From: DAOVRL01 sp964459805
GTDB taxonomy: Bacteria > Planctomycetota > Phycisphaerae > Sedimentisphaerales > Anaerobacaceae
Reading direction: 5' to 3'
Length of the DNA: 38,482 nucleotides
NCBI GenBank assembly: GCA_964459805.1
Contig: CAYWOD010000007.1
Span: 1-38,482 of the forward strand
Shown here: positions 27,767 to 36,500 of the stretch, in pieces
Numbering within the stretch: the stretch's first letter is position 1
How the letters are laid out: every line of letters begins with the position of its first letter
Translations under genes and position numbers: made by a program
The notes under the pieces: generated by a model
Seen by the model: the letters and a program-made list of their open reading frames with translations, nothing else
Database searches by the model: none
Told to the model about the DNA's origin: nothing

Positions 27767-29131
27767 ATGCTTGGAACAGTACTTAACATATTCAGAATCC
27801 GGGACCTGCGTAACAAGGTTCTCTTTACCCTTGCCCTGCTGATAATTTACAGGGTCGGTTTCCATATACCGGTTCCCGGCTTCGACCAGGCTGCAATAGC
27901 CGGCATCGCCGAATCGAGAGGCGCCGCTGATACGCCCCTCAGTAGAGCCGCTGAGTACATGCAGATGTTCACTGGCGGAACACTGGAAAAAAGCAGCCTC
28001 TTTGGCCTTGGAATTATGCCCTATATTACATCCTCGATTATACTTATGCTGCTGGGTGAGATAATCCCCTCCTTGAAGAAACTGCGACAGGAAGGCCAGA
28101 CCGGACATAAAAAGATACAGGAGTACACCCGTTACTTAACCGTGCTGATATGTGTTATCCAATCCCTGATGTTTATGAAGTTGTTGGGAGGCAAAGGACT
28201 GATCTATACTTCTGATTGGTACGGTCGGACCCTGTTATTCGGCATTGTCAGTATGACGGCCGGCACTGTCTTCCTGATGTGGCTCGGCGAGCAGATAGAT
28301 GAGTACGGCATCGGTAACGGCATCAGCTTGATAATTATGGCCGGCATCATCTCCAGAATGCCCTGGGCAATACGCGAGCTCTGGAAGGATATAGACTTCA
28401 GCGTGGGCGCCTCGGCCTCCGGCGCAGTAGGTTTGGATAAGGTGTTGTTCCTTGTCGCCGCCTTCGTGTTTGTCGTTGCCGGTGCAATATTGATTACCCA
28501 GGGCCAGCGGCGGATACCCATCCAGCAGGCAAAACAAATGCGGGGACGGCGAATCTACGGAGGCCAGAGACATTACTTGCCACTGCGAGTAAATCACGGC
28601 GGAGTGATGCCCATAATCTTTGCCTCGGCCTTTATGATGTTCCCGCCTGTGATAATTGGTCAGTTGGCAAACAGGTTCACCGGCTCGGCAGTTCTTCGGA
28701 CTTTGCAGGGGGCCTTCAACTTCCGTGGCTATACGTACAATGTCTTGTATGTCTTGTTGATATTCCTGTTCGCTTATTTCTGGGTCACCGTCCAGTTCCA
28801 GCCCAAGGAAATGGCCAAGAATCTCCGGGACGCAGGGAGTTTCATACCGGGCCTTCGACCGGGACGAAGAACTGCTGATTATTTGGAAGCGGTGATGACC
28901 AGAATCACTTTTTATGGGGCCTCGTTCCTGGCCATTATCGCCGTTGTACCGTCTCTGGTCGCTACGTTCTTGCATATCGATTGGCGAGTTGCAAACTTCT
29001 TGGGCGGCACAGGGTTGTTGATAGTTGTCAGTGTTTCGCTGGATCTGGTTCAGAAGATAGAGGCAAACCTCCTGATGCGCAGCTACGATGGTTTCAGCGG
29101 AGCCGGCAGGATAAAAGGAGCCTACGGATGA
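27767..29131 (+). CDS. secY: Protein translocase channel subunit SecY
   Basis: SecY is the ten-helix channel of the Sec translocon. The 454-residue sequence starts with an N-terminal amphipathic stretch and IYRVGFHIPVPG, the usual SecY start. It contains LGIMPYITSSIILML (helix 2), GIGNGISLIIMAGI and YLPLRVNHGGVMPIIFA, with cytoplasmic loop features GQRRIPIQQAKQMRGRR. It has the QFQPKEMAKNLRDAGSFIPG loop that engages SecA and the ribosome. SecE is encoded at 1695. The end overlaps adk by 4 nt (ATGA). Confidence 0.97.
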   Translation: MLGTVLNIFRIRDLRNKVLFTLALLIIYRVGFHIPVPGFDQAAIAGIAESRGAADTPLSRAAEYMQMFTGGTLEKSSLFGLGIMPYITSSIILMLLGEIIPSLKKLRQEGQTGHKKIQEYTRYLTVLICVIQSLMFMKLLGGKGLIYTSDWYGRTLLFGIVSMTAGTVFLMWLGEQIDEYGIGNGISLIIMAGIISRMPWAIRELWKDIDFSVGASASGAVGLDKVLFLVAAFVFVVAGAILITQGQRRIPIQQAKQMRGRRIYGGQRHYLPLRVNHGGVMPIIFASAFMMFPPVIIGQLANRFTGSAVLRTLQGAFNFRGYTYNVLYVLLIFLFAYFWVTVQFQPKEMAKNLRDAGSFIPGLRPGRRTADYLEAVMTRITFYGASFLAIIAVVPSLVATFLHIDWRVANFLGGTGLLIVVSVSLDLVQKIEANLLMRSYDGFSGAGRIKGAYG

Positions 29132-29781
29132 GAATAGTCCTGTTGGGTGCTCCCGGTGCGGGCAAAGGAACCCAGTGCAAAAATATCGTTGCCGAGTATG
29201 GGCTGCTGCATTTGTCCAGCGGCGACATTCTGCGACGCCATAGGGCCGACGGAACCGAACTGGGGAGAAAGGCCCAGAGCTACATGGATTCCGGGGCGCT
29301 TGTGCCGGATGAAATCATAATTGAGATGATGACCGAAGCGGTAAACCAGGCCCCCTCGGCCGGGTTCATCCTCGATGGCTTCCCCAGAACTGTTAATCAG
29401 GCCATCGAGCTTGATCAAGCATTGACCGGCAACGGCTGTGCTATTGACGCCGTTTTGAACCTGAAAATCGATGATAGTATCGTGGCGGGGCGAATGACCG
29501 GCAGAAGAAGCTGCCCGAAATGTGGGGCTGTGTACCACCTCGAGAACTTGAGGCCAAAGGTCGAGGGCCTCTGCGATCACGATGGCGCCCAACTCGTGCG
29601 GCGCCCGGACGATAGCCCCGAAGTAGTGGCGAATCGACTCGAAACGTACCACCGGCAGACAGAACCGCTGGTGGAGTATTATAGAAGCAATGGCGCCGTT
29701 CTTGACATCGAGGCTGATAAAGACCCTGACGAGGTAAAAGCTTCTGTTTTCCGGAAACTCCAGACACTCGTCAGAATGTGA
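29128..29781 (+). CDS. adk: Adenylate kinase
   Basis: Adk converts ATP and AMP to two ADP in the cytoplasm. The ATG at 29128 overlaps the secY stop (ATGA) and has AAGGAG about 7 nt upstream; the longer frame from 28981 is rejected. The 217-residue protein has the P-loop GAPGAGKGT at 7-15 and an AMP-binding FILDGFPRT. Its LID is of the zinc-binding type, with CPKC, then C and D in LCDHDG (Cys3Asp, as in Bacillus). DDSPEVVANRLETYHRQT follows. The secY-adk-map-infA order is typical. Confidence 0.96.
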   Translation: MRIVLLGAPGAGKGTQCKNIVAEYGLLHLSSGDILRRHRADGTELGRKAQSYMDSGALVPDEIIIEMMTEAVNQAPSAGFILDGFPRTVNQAIELDQALTGNGCAIDAVLNLKIDDSIVAGRMTGRRSCPKCGAVYHLENLRPKVEGLCDHDGAQLVRRPDDSPEVVANRLETYHRQTEPLVEYYRSNGAVLDIEADKDPDEVKASVFRKLQTLVRM

Positions 29782-29819
29782 AGCGTGAACTGAGGTCCAG
29801 AATAGAGATATAAAGATAA

Positions 29820-30605
29820 ATGGCTATTACGCTTCGCAGTGCAAGAGAAATTGAGTTAATCCGTGGTGCAGGTGCCGTTGTTGCTGATGTTCTTTCAAAA
29901 TTGCAAGAGATTGCTGAGCCGGGAGTAACCACCGCTCAGTTGGACGCCGTAGCTTTGGAAATGACCGCCGATGCCGGAGCAGAGGCTTTGTTCAAGGGTG
30001 TGCGCAGTCCGCAGGCTCGCGTTCCGTTTCCTGGTGCAATTTGCGCCTCGATTAACGAACAGGTTGTTCACGGCATCCCGTCGGATAGCACACGGCTTAA
30101 GGACGGCGATATCCTGAGCATTGATTTTGGCGTTAGACTCAATGGCTATTGTGGTGATGCCGCCATTACGACTGCCATAGGCCAGGTCCGGCACGCACAG
30201 CACAGGCTCATGGACGCGACAAAGCACGTTCTTGATATTGCCATAGAGAGTTGTGCGCCCGCGGTAAAATGGAGCCATGTGGCCGCTCAAATGCAGCGAT
30301 ACGCTGAATCGGCCGGCTTTTCGGTCGTGAAGGACTTTGTCGGTCACGGTATTGGCAGAGAAATGCACGAAGAGCCGAGAGTGCCAAACTTCGTCAGCGA
30401 CGAATTGCTGGCCAATGACTTTGTCCTGGCCGAGGGAATGGTTTTGGCGGTTGAGCCGATGATTAACGCCGGAACCAGTGCAGTGCGAACGCTGAAAAAT
30501 GGATGGACGGTAGTTACCAAAGATGGGAACTACTCGGCTCATTTTGAACATACAATTGTTGTAGTGGATAATGGTTGTGAGATACTGACTCTAAAAAGGC
30601 GGTGA
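29820..30605 (+). CDS. map: Methionine aminopeptidase, type I
   Basis: Map removes the initiator Met from nascent proteins. The 261-residue protein has all five metal ligands: D102, D113, H176, E212 and E243, plus the substrate-binding H84 in VVHGIP. Without an N-terminal zinc finger or SH3-like extension it is the short bacterial class. It lies between adk and infA as in many genomes. No strong ribosome binding site is visible before the ATG. The stop is TGA. Confidence 0.96.
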   Translation: MAITLRSAREIELIRGAGAVVADVLSKLQEIAEPGVTTAQLDAVALEMTADAGAEALFKGVRSPQARVPFPGAICASINEQVVHGIPSDSTRLKDGDILSIDFGVRLNGYCGDAAITTAIGQVRHAQHRLMDATKHVLDIAIESCAPAVKWSHVAAQMQRYAESAGFSVVKDFVGHGIGREMHEEPRVPNFVSDELLANDFVLAEGMVLAVEPMINAGTSAVRTLKNGWTVVTKDGNYSAHFEHTIVVVDNGCEILTLKRR

Positions 30606-30654
30606 ATGCCCGTGGCCGAGCATATCACTCGCCGCGAATTGCTGAGCACAAGAA

Positions 30655-30870
30655 ATGGCAAAGAAGGACACAATAAGATTGCAAGCCAAAGTGACCGAAG
30701 CTTTGCCGAATGCAATGTTCAAGGTGGAATTGGAGAACGGCCACAAGATCCTGGCGCACGTCTCCGGCAAAATGCGAATGCACTTCATTCGAATCTTGCC
30801 GGGCGATACGGTCGTCGTTGAAATGTCGCCCTATGACCTCAACAGGGGCCGAATAGTGCTTCGCCATTAG
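30655..30870 (+). CDS. infA: Translation initiation factor IF-1
   Basis: IF-1 occupies the ribosomal A site during initiation. The 71-residue S1-like OB fold reads MAKKDTIRLQAKVTEALPNA and HVSGKMRMHFIRILPGDTVV, both diagnostic. The stop is TAG. It sits in the usual map-infA-rpmJ-rpsM order. Confidence 0.97.
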   Translation: MAKKDTIRLQAKVTEALPNAMFKVELENGHKILAHVSGKMRMHFIRILPGDTVVVEMSPYDLNRGRIVLRH

Positions 30871-30907
30871 TAGCGGCGAACTGAAGTTATGAAAGCAGAT
30901 ATCGAAA

Positions 30908-31021
30908 ATGAAAGTTAGAAGTTCTGTAAAACGTATATGTGAAAATTGCAAAATCGTCCGTCGTAAGGGCGTTGTACGCGTGGTTTGTTCAAACCCCAGA
31001 CATAAGCAGCGCCAAGGCTAA
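30908..31021 (+). CDS. rpmJ: Ribosomal protein bL36
   Basis: A 37-residue protein read directly from the sequence: MKVRSSVKRICENCKIVRRK, then a C-terminal VVCSNPRHKQRQG. The zinc ligands C11, C14, C27 and H32 are all present, so this is the zinc-binding form. It is placed between infA and rpsM as usual. The stop is TAA. Confidence 0.95.
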   Translation: MKVRSSVKRICENCKIVRRKGVVRVVCSNPRHKQRQG

Positions 31022-31065
31022 CGGATGAGTCACTTGCAGAATGGTCGATTGGAACAGGAGCTAAA

Positions 31066-31449
31066 ATGCCGCGTATAGTTGGTGTCGATATTCCAAATGA
31101 TAAATCGATATGGATCTCGTTGACCTACATTGTTGGTGTTGGCAAGCATACCTCGCAACAGATACTGAAGGAGGCCAGGATCGAAAAAAGCACAAAGGCC
31201 GGCGAACTCAGCGAAGACCAGCTCAGCCAGATAACGCAGATAATCGACCGGAATTACATAGTCGGAGGCCAGCTCCGCCGGCAGGTTGCTCAGAATATCG
31301 CTCGTCTTCGCGATATACAGTGCTACAGGGGCGTTCGCCACAGAAGGGGCTTGCCAGTTAGAGGTCAGTGCACACAAAGCAATGCACGCACGCGAAAGGG
31401 CCCGAGAAAAACGGTCGCCGGCAAGAAGGGTATTAAGGAAAAACGCTAA
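31066..31449 (+). CDS. rpsM: Ribosomal protein uS13
   Basis: uS13 is a head protein that contacts the P-site tRNA and bridges to the large subunit. The 127-residue protein begins MPRIVGVDIPNDKSIWISLT. It has the helix-two-turns region YIVGVGKHTSQQIL and ends in RGVRHRRGLPVRGQCTQSNA followed by a basic tail. AGGAG precedes the ATG by about 7 nt. Confidence 0.97.
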   Translation: MPRIVGVDIPNDKSIWISLTYIVGVGKHTSQQILKEARIEKSTKAGELSEDQLSQITQIIDRNYIVGGQLRRQVAQNIARLRDIQCYRGVRHRRGLPVRGQCTQSNARTRKGPRKTVAGKKGIKEKR

Positions 31450-31530
31450 GATTTCTATCACGCCGGTTGAAAACGGCTTTGACGACCTGTAAAAGGACGG
31501 ATCAACCGACTAGACAGTACTGGAAGAATA

Positions 31531-31911
31531 ATGGCGAAAAGTTCAAAACGAAAAGTCAGAAGAAATGTTGTCCGGGCCGTTGTGCACATAAAGGCAACGT
31601 TCAACAATACGTTGATTACCATTACGGATACCGATGGTGATACTATTTGTTCGAGTTCCGCCGGCTGTGTCGGCTTCAAGGGCTCTCGCAAAAGTACGCC
31701 CTTTGCCGCCCAACAGGCCGCACAACGTGCCGCCAACGCCGCCATGCGTAACGGCGTGCGCGAGGTCGAGATCAGAGTCAAGGGGCCCGGCTCAGGCCGG
31801 GAGTCCGCTATCTCGGCCCTGCAGGCAGCCGGTTTGCGAATCGCTTCGATAGAAGACGTTACGCCGCTGCCGCACAACGGATGCAGGCCGCCCAAGCGAA
31901 GAAGAGTATGA
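31531..31911 (+). CDS. rpsK: Ribosomal protein uS11
   Basis: uS11 shapes the platform of the small subunit and contacts the mRNA near the E site. The 126-residue protein carries AVVHIKATFNNTLITITDTDG, then STPFAAQQAAQRAANAAMRNGV and the C-terminal HNGCRPPKRRRV, all diagnostic. The stop is TGA. The order rpsM-rpsK-rpsD-rpoA-rplQ is canonical. Confidence 0.97.
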   Translation: MAKSSKRKVRRNVVRAVVHIKATFNNTLITITDTDGDTICSSSAGCVGFKGSRKSTPFAAQQAAQRAANAAMRNGVREVEIRVKGPGSGRESAISALQAAGLRIASIEDVTPLPHNGCRPPKRRRV

Positions 31912-31955
31912 AACGCCGATACACCAAGCGCTTTTTTTGGAGATAAACAGAAAAG

Positions 31956-32588
31956 ATGGGACGTTACCTGGGTTCATCTTGTAAACAATGCCGTCGTGAA
32001 GGTATGAAGCTGATGCTAAAAGGCATCAGATGCGAAACGGCGAAGTGCCCGGTCGAAAAGAAACAGCGTAACTTGGCGCCGGGCATGCACGGCTGGCGCA
32101 GAGGAAGAAACAGTGAATACGCTGTTCGGCTGCGCGAAAAGCAAAAAGTCAAAAGATATTACGGTCTGCTCGAAAGACAGTTTATGAGGTATTTCCATAG
32201 TGCCGAGCGCATCAAAGGAAATACCGGGGAGACCCTGCTGCAACTGTTGGAAAGACGTTTGGACAATGTCGTTTACAAGTTGAATTTCGCTCCATCACGC
32301 AAGGCCGCAAGGCAGTTGATTGCGCACGGGCATATCTATGTAAACGGGCGTAAAGTAGATGTCAGTGATTATACCACCCGAATCGGTGACAAGATTACGG
32401 TCAAAGGGTCCGAAAAAAGTGTCAAAAGAATAAAAGAGCAGTTGGAAACCAATCCCAATTATACTACTCAAAGCTGGCTGCAACTGGTTCGTGAGAAACC
32501 CGAAGCCACCATTGTCGCACTGCCGAGCCGAACCGACGTGCAGATTCCTGTTGAGGAGCAATTGGTTGTGGAGTTCTGTTCGAGATAG
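31956..32588 (+). CDS. rpsD: Ribosomal protein uS4, zinc-binding form
   Basis: uS4 initiates small-subunit assembly and in E. coli represses the alpha operon. The 210-residue protein has four N-terminal Cys residues at 9, 12, 26 and 31, the same spacing as in zinc-binding Thermus uS4. An S4 RNA-binding domain follows (RRLDNVVYKLNFAPSRKAAR, then VNGRKVDVSDYTTRIGD). The stop is TAG. A 160-nt spacer precedes rpoA. Confidence 0.96.
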   Translation: MGRYLGSSCKQCRREGMKLMLKGIRCETAKCPVEKKQRNLAPGMHGWRRGRNSEYAVRLREKQKVKRYYGLLERQFMRYFHSAERIKGNTGETLLQLLERRLDNVVYKLNFAPSRKAARQLIAHGHIYVNGRKVDVSDYTTRIGDKITVKGSEKSVKRIKEQLETNPNYTTQSWLQLVREKPEATIVALPSRTDVQIPVEEQLVVEFCSR

Positions 32589-32748
32589 CTCGCTTAAAAA
32601 AATAAAATGCAAGAGACAACGATAATACGTAAAGTCGAAAGAGTTCTCCGGCTTCTTTCAAGTTGGCGACCCGGACCCGGCAATGACGTTAGGGGGGCTC
32701 GTTTCGACATTTCACTTTTGATATTGAAATCTTAGACCGGAGGCCTAT

Positions 32749-33759
32749 ATGCGAGTTACATGGCGTGGTTTGGAGTTGCCGACTCGTGTTGAACAAGACA
32801 CGAGTGTATCGAGTGATAGATACGGCAAGTTTTTCATCGAACCCTTCGAGCGCGGTTTCGGCACCACTATTGGAAATAGCCTCAGACGCGTCCTGCTTTC
32901 TTCTCTGGAAGGCAGCGCAGTGACGTCAATCAAAATAACCGGCGTCAACCATGAATTCAGTTCGGTAAAGGGAGTGATGGAAGATGTCACCGACATTGTT
33001 CTGAATGTTAAGAATCTGGTCATTCGCCTTCAGAGCACCGGGCCAAAGATAATGAGCGTTTCGGCAAAAAAGGCCGGCGTCGTCACCGCAGCCCAGATCG
33101 TTGCCGACCCAGCTATTGAGGTGATAAACAAAGATATGGTGTTGGTTACTCTGACCGAAAACGTGAATTTCGAGATGGAAATGGTCGTCGAGAACGGCCG
33201 CGGGTACGTCCCGGCTGCCGAGCGAATCGCCGACGCAGACCGCTTCGACCAGGAAATTGGAAGAATCATGCTCGATGCCGTCTATTCACCGGTTACAAGG
33301 GTCCGATACAGGACCGAAGATACCCGCGTGGGCCAGCGCACAAACTACGACAGGCTCATTCTGGAAATCTGGACAGACAAAACCATCAGTCCTGAGATGG
33401 CCTTGGTCGAGGCCGCCAAAATCCTCCGAAAGCACGTCAATCCGTTCGTGCAGTATTTCGAAGTCGGAGAAGAAACCGTCGCCGGCGAGATCACCGAACA
33501 AGTGCCCGAAGAAGATGAAATAGATGAGGAATTGGTCAAAAGACTCGATATGCCCATTCAGGAGCTGGAACTCTCCGTAAGAGCAAGCAACTGCCTCGAA
33601 TCCGAGAAAATCGAGACGGTTGGACAATTGGTGGAAATGAACGAGCCGGAATTGCTCAAAATCCGCAGCTTTGGTAAAACTTCTCTGCGGGAAATTAAAA
33701 GGAAACTCGCCGACATAGGCTTGGCGCTGGGAATGGTTGATGTTGACGATCAGTCTTGA
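32749..33759 (+). CDS. rpoA: RNA polymerase alpha subunit
   Basis: Alpha dimers nucleate polymerase assembly and contact UP elements. The 336-residue protein has the N-terminal assembly domain (FIEPFERGFGTTIGNSLRRV) to about residue 240. An acidic linker (VPEEDEIDEELVKR) follows, then the C-terminal domain RASNCLESEKIETVGQLVEM and FGKTSLREIKRKLADIGLAL. Arg and Asn of RASN correspond to the UP-element-contacting R265 and N268 of E. coli, which fits the AT-rich tract at the S10 promoter. GGAGG lies 8-12 nt before the ATG. The stop is TGA. Confidence 0.97.
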   Translation: MRVTWRGLELPTRVEQDTSVSSDRYGKFFIEPFERGFGTTIGNSLRRVLLSSLEGSAVTSIKITGVNHEFSSVKGVMEDVTDIVLNVKNLVIRLQSTGPKIMSVSAKKAGVVTAAQIVADPAIEVINKDMVLVTLTENVNFEMEMVVENGRGYVPAAERIADADRFDQEIGRIMLDAVYSPVTRVRYRTEDTRVGQRTNYDRLILEIWTDKTISPEMALVEAAKILRKHVNPFVQYFEVGEETVAGEITEQVPEEDEIDEELVKRLDMPIQELELSVRASNCLESEKIETVGQLVEMNEPELLKIRSFGKTSLREIKRKLADIGLALGMVDVDDQS

Positions 33760-33815
33760 CGGCTTACTCTCAAACCGATTAAGACGGTAGTAATGGATAA
33801 GGGGAATTTGACAAT

Positions 33816-34454
33816 ATGCGTCATAGAGTAGCAGGGCGTCGGTTAAGTCGAACAAGCGAGCACCGCTTGGCTGTGCGACGAAATTTGGTCGCTTCGCTGT
33901 TTGAGCACGAAACAATCTCGACCACTATCGAAAAGGCCAAAGAGGTAAAGCCGTTCGCCGAAACGTTGATTACCTTGGCCAAGAAAGGCACATTAGCAGC
34001 CAGACGTCGGGCAATCGCACTGCTCGGCAATCGTGACGTCGTGGACTATGAGGACGGCAAGGCCGTCAGAAAAGGCACGGTTGTAGGGAAGCTTTTCAGC
34101 GAGCTTGGTCCTCGATATCTCGACAGGCCGGGCGGTTATACGAGAATCATCCGTCTTTCTCTAAGACGGCTCGGTGATAACGGCCAGCTTGTCCTGCTGC
34201 AACTCATAGGCGAGGACGAAAGGCCGGCGAAGAAAACCAAGGCCGCGAAAAAACGCTCTCGCAGAAAAGCAAAGAAAGCTGCCCGGCTCGAACAGACCAC
34301 CGAGCCCCGGGATGTCTCCAAAGGTGAAGAAGCTGCCGACGCCCAGGGAACCGGCGAGCCTGTAGAAGCGCCTGAGGTCGCAGAAGCTGACGAACCCAAA
34401 GGAACTGCTCAAGCACAAGAGACCGACCAGGCCGAAGACCGGCAGTCCTCCTAA
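33816..34454 (+). CDS. rplQ: Ribosomal protein bL17 with long C-terminal tail
   Basis: bL17 lies near the tunnel exit. The 212-residue protein (usual length about 120) begins MRHRVAGRRLSRTSEHRLAV. The core runs to about residue 133 and includes RPGGYTRIIRL and DNGQLVLLQLIGE. Residues 135-160 are very basic (KKTKAAKKRSRRKAKKAARL). Residues 161-212 are acidic and rich in Glu, Ala, Pro and Gln, probably disordered. It is the last gene of the alpha operon. Confidence 0.95.
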   Translation: MRHRVAGRRLSRTSEHRLAVRRNLVASLFEHETISTTIEKAKEVKPFAETLITLAKKGTLAARRRAIALLGNRDVVDYEDGKAVRKGTVVGKLFSELGPRYLDRPGGYTRIIRLSLRRLGDNGQLVLLQLIGEDERPAKKTKAAKKRSRRKAKKAARLEQTTEPRDVSKGEEAADAQGTGEPVEAPEVAEADEPKGTAQAQETDQAEDRQSS

Positions 34455-34519
34455 GCCATTGACGAGACAGACCGGGCCGAAGAGAAAAAATAACGTGTGC
34501 TTTACGGGAAAACCTTGCA

Positions 34520-34936
34520 ATGGGCGCAAATGATTGTATTTTTTGTAAAATGGCGGCCGGACAAATCCCGGTTGCGAAAATTTACGAAGACGAAATCGTC
34601 CTTGCGTTTCTGGATATTGGCCCGGTAAGCGATGGCCACGCCTTGGTTATTCCAAAGCAGCACTTTGAAAAACTACACGATTGTCCGCCTGAGCTCTTGG
34701 GCGAGATCGCCTCACGGCTTGGCAAGATCGCCGACGCCGTGACCGGCGCTGTGAATTCCGATGGGTATAATCTGTTGTGCAATAACGGCAGGGCCGCCGG
34801 CCAGTTGATTGAGCATTTGCATTTTCACATTATCCCTCGCAATGCCGGTGACGGTGTCTTCGACCGCTGGCCGGCTCACAAGTATCCCGAGGGAAAAATC
34901 GAGGCCGTCGCCGCCGAAATCCGCAATAATTTATAA
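34520..34936 (+). CDS. HIT-family nucleotide-binding protein
   Basis: Histidine triad proteins hydrolyse or transfer nucleotidyl groups of nucleoside phosphoramidates and related compounds. The 138-residue sequence starts with the branch feature CIFCK (C6, C9), has VSDGHALVIPKQHFEKL, and ends with the triad H99-x-H101-x-H103 in HLHFHIIP. It is of the HinT type; the physiological substrate cannot be read from sequence. It lies 65 nt after rplQ, so it could be the last gene of the alpha transcript. Confidence 0.92.
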   Translation: MGANDCIFCKMAAGQIPVAKIYEDEIVLAFLDIGPVSDGHALVIPKQHFEKLHDCPPELLGEIASRLGKIADAVTGAVNSDGYNLLCNNGRAAGQLIEHLHFHIIPRNAGDGVFDRWPAHKYPEGKIEAVAAEIRNNL

Positions 34937-34951
34937 TTTCTTTTGCCGTTC

Positions 34952-34980
34952 TTGATAGTGAACGCACTTTATGATATTGT
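34952..34980 (+). promoter_or_regulatory. Promoter of tRNA-fMet
   Basis: TTGATA at 34952-34957 and TATTGT at 34975-34980 have a 17-nt spacer. The start of transcription would be near 34987, some 75 nt before the tRNA. The tRNA would then be made separately from the ribosomal operon. Confidence 0.5.
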
Positions 34981-35061
34981 AGTTTATCTTGGCATTTGTC
35001 GGTTGTTGCTCCGAATGACTACGAGCGACAAATCACAAGAGACGAACCACGAGTTAATGAT

Positions 35062-35135
35062 CGCGGGGTAGAGCAGTCTGGTAGCTCGTCGGGCCCATAA
35101 CCCGGAGGTCGCAGGTTCGAATCCTGCCCCCGCTA
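35062..35135 (+). tRNA. Initiator tRNA-fMet (anticodon CAT)
   Basis: A 74-nt cloverleaf with anticodon CAT at 35096-35098. Two initiator marks are visible: position 1 (C) does not pair with position 72 (T) while the next six acceptor pairs are G-C or C-G, and the anticodon stem carries three consecutive G-C pairs (GGG/CCC). The T arm is GCAGG-TTCGAAT-CCTGC. The discriminator is A at 35135; CCA is not encoded. E. coli uses C1 and A72, so the C-U mismatch is a variant of the same principle. Confidence 0.95.
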
Positions 35136-35152
35136 TTGTGGTAACATCTTTA

Positions 35153-35185
35153 GGGATAGGCATTTACGCCTGTCCCGTTTTTTTT
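35153..35185 (+). terminator. Intrinsic terminator after tRNA-fMet
   Basis: The stem GGGATAGGC (35153-35161) / GCCTGTCCC (35168-35176), with one G-T pair and the loop ATTTAC, is followed by eight T (35178-35185). It is 17 nt after the tRNA and marks the end of the conserved core region. Confidence 0.85.
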
Positions 35186-35417
35186 AGGCGGATGCGGTTG
35201 CAACTAATTTGCAACTGATTCTAGCTACATCGCTCCCGGGATGGGACAGGCTGTGCTTGTCAACCGCAAGTGGGACCGTCATGACATCTGACGTATCCCG
35301 TTGAAATACAGGCACTTACGCCCCGCGACTCGGCAATCGCAATCTCGCCCGTTTTCTGCTATAATCCCACCCAGAAACAGATTATTCACATGCCTTGCAG
35401 GAGGTTTGACGGGCCTG
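35186..35417 (+). other. Spacer between the core cluster and the integrase gene
   Basis: There is no gene. TTGCAACT occurs twice at an 11-nt period (35198-35205, 35209-35216). GGGACAGGC at 35243-35251 is the reverse complement of the 3' arm of the upstream terminator. TATAAT at 35360-35365 may be a -10 box for the integrase gene, but the -35 (TCGCAA) is poor. GGAGG at 35400-35404 is a ribosome binding site 13 nt before the ATG at 35418. I found no clear terminal inverted repeat for an insertion sequence. Confidence 0.4.
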
Positions 35418-36500
35418 ATGAACAAGAACCTCGACATCATCACCTATGCCGTCTCCTTGATCGTCAAAGCAGCGCTGCTGGCGGCTCGATTCTCAGGAAG
35501 AGTCCGTAAGAAAAGCCTTAAGCGCCTTGCGGCCATGGACACCGACGCCAGGGCCCAGGAGATCCTCTTCCTCAAGGACAAGGTGTACCAGCTCAAGATG
35601 CAGGTATCCATCCTTAAGAAACAGCTCAACAAAAGAGGCAAGAATCCCCGATACACCGTTCACGAGAGAATTCTCGTCCTCTGGCAGGTGGAAGCCTTCC
35701 AGATTCCCAAGCGCAAAGTCGTCGAGTACTTTGGCATCGCCAGATCCACGCTCTACCGATGGCTGCACAGAATCGAAGATTCGAAGCCATCCGGCCATCC
35801 CACGAACAAGACACCGATGGAGATCGCCTCTCTCGTGTGGGAGCTCACGAAAGCCAACATCCATTGGGGACGTGTTCGGATCGCCAATCAGCTGGGATTG
35901 CTGAATATCTTCATCTCAGCCTCCACGGTTCGCAACATCCTCAATAGGCCCAAACCTCGAAAAACTCCCGGATCATCAGCGAAGCCGAAGAAGACCGAAG
36001 ATGAACAGGCTCGCTCAATTCCCGCTTGGTATCCAAATCATGTTTGGTCCCTCGATACAACAGAGGTGCGGTACTGGGGAATATGGCCTATTCACATCTG
36101 CGTTGTGATTGACCATTTCTCTCGTAAGGTCGTCTGTGTAGCCCCCCTGGAAGGACGCAATGCCGGATGGATCAACAATGCGCTGGAAAGTGCCATTGAA
36201 CAACATGGAGCCCCCAAACACATTATTTCGGATCAGGCTGGCGTATTCACCGGGGGCGTCTTTGCAGAGCTGTTGCGCCGATGGAATGTGAAGCCACGCC
36301 TGGGAGCCATAGGAAAACATGGGTCCATCGCTGTCACCGAAAGAGTCATCAAGACCCTGAAATACGAATGGCTCGAGCGTGCAGCGATCATCAAGGGCTT
36401 TGATCACCTGGTGCTCCTCTGCGCCGAATTCGAGACTTGGTACAACAACTGGCGCCCGCATATGACGCTGAACGGTCTCAGGCCCGATGATGTGTATTAG
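35418..36500 (+). CDS. DDE transposase/integrase (rve core)
   Basis: This is a transposase of the retroviral-integrase-like fold, related to the IS481/IS3 type and probably a stand-alone gene. From the ATG at 35418 it has 360 residues. It has a helical N-terminus, a helix-turn-helix at about 98-118 (KRKVVEYFGIARSTLYRWL), then the DDE core with D213 (WSLDTTEVRYWG), D272 (IISDQAGVF) and E308 (VTERVIKTLK). The second and third are separated by exactly 35 residues, as expected. It ends NWRPHMTLNGLRPDDVY and TAG. Relatives I recall continue some 30-40 residues past this point, so it may be slightly shortened. The core residues are intact, so it could be active. The frame is open back to 35301 but the extra residues look non-coding. 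Confidence 0.85.
   Translation: MNKNLDIITYAVSLIVKAALLAARFSGRVRKKSLKRLAAMDTDARAQEILFLKDKVYQLKMQVSILKKQLNKRGKNPRYTVHERILVLWQVEAFQIPKRKVVEYFGIARSTLYRWLHRIEDSKPSGHPTNKTPMEIASLVWELTKANIHWGRVRIANQLGLLNIFISASTVRNILNRPKPRKTPGSSAKPKKTEDEQARSIPAWYPNHVWSLDTTEVRYWGIWPIHICVVIDHFSRKVVCVAPLEGRNAGWINNALESAIEQHGAPKHIISDQAGVFTGGVFAELLRRWNVKPRLGAIGKHGSIAVTERVIKTLKYEWLERAAIIKGFDHLVLLCAEFETWYNNWRPHMTLNGLRPDDVY

Noticed and set aside
32607..32735. 42-codon ORF between rpsD and rpoA
   Set aside because: It has no ribosome binding site and no recognisable product. It is most likely chance in the spacer.
35198..35216. TTGCAACT direct repeat as an insertion-site or operator signature
   Set aside because: Only two copies are present, without symmetry or relation to a clear promoter or element end.
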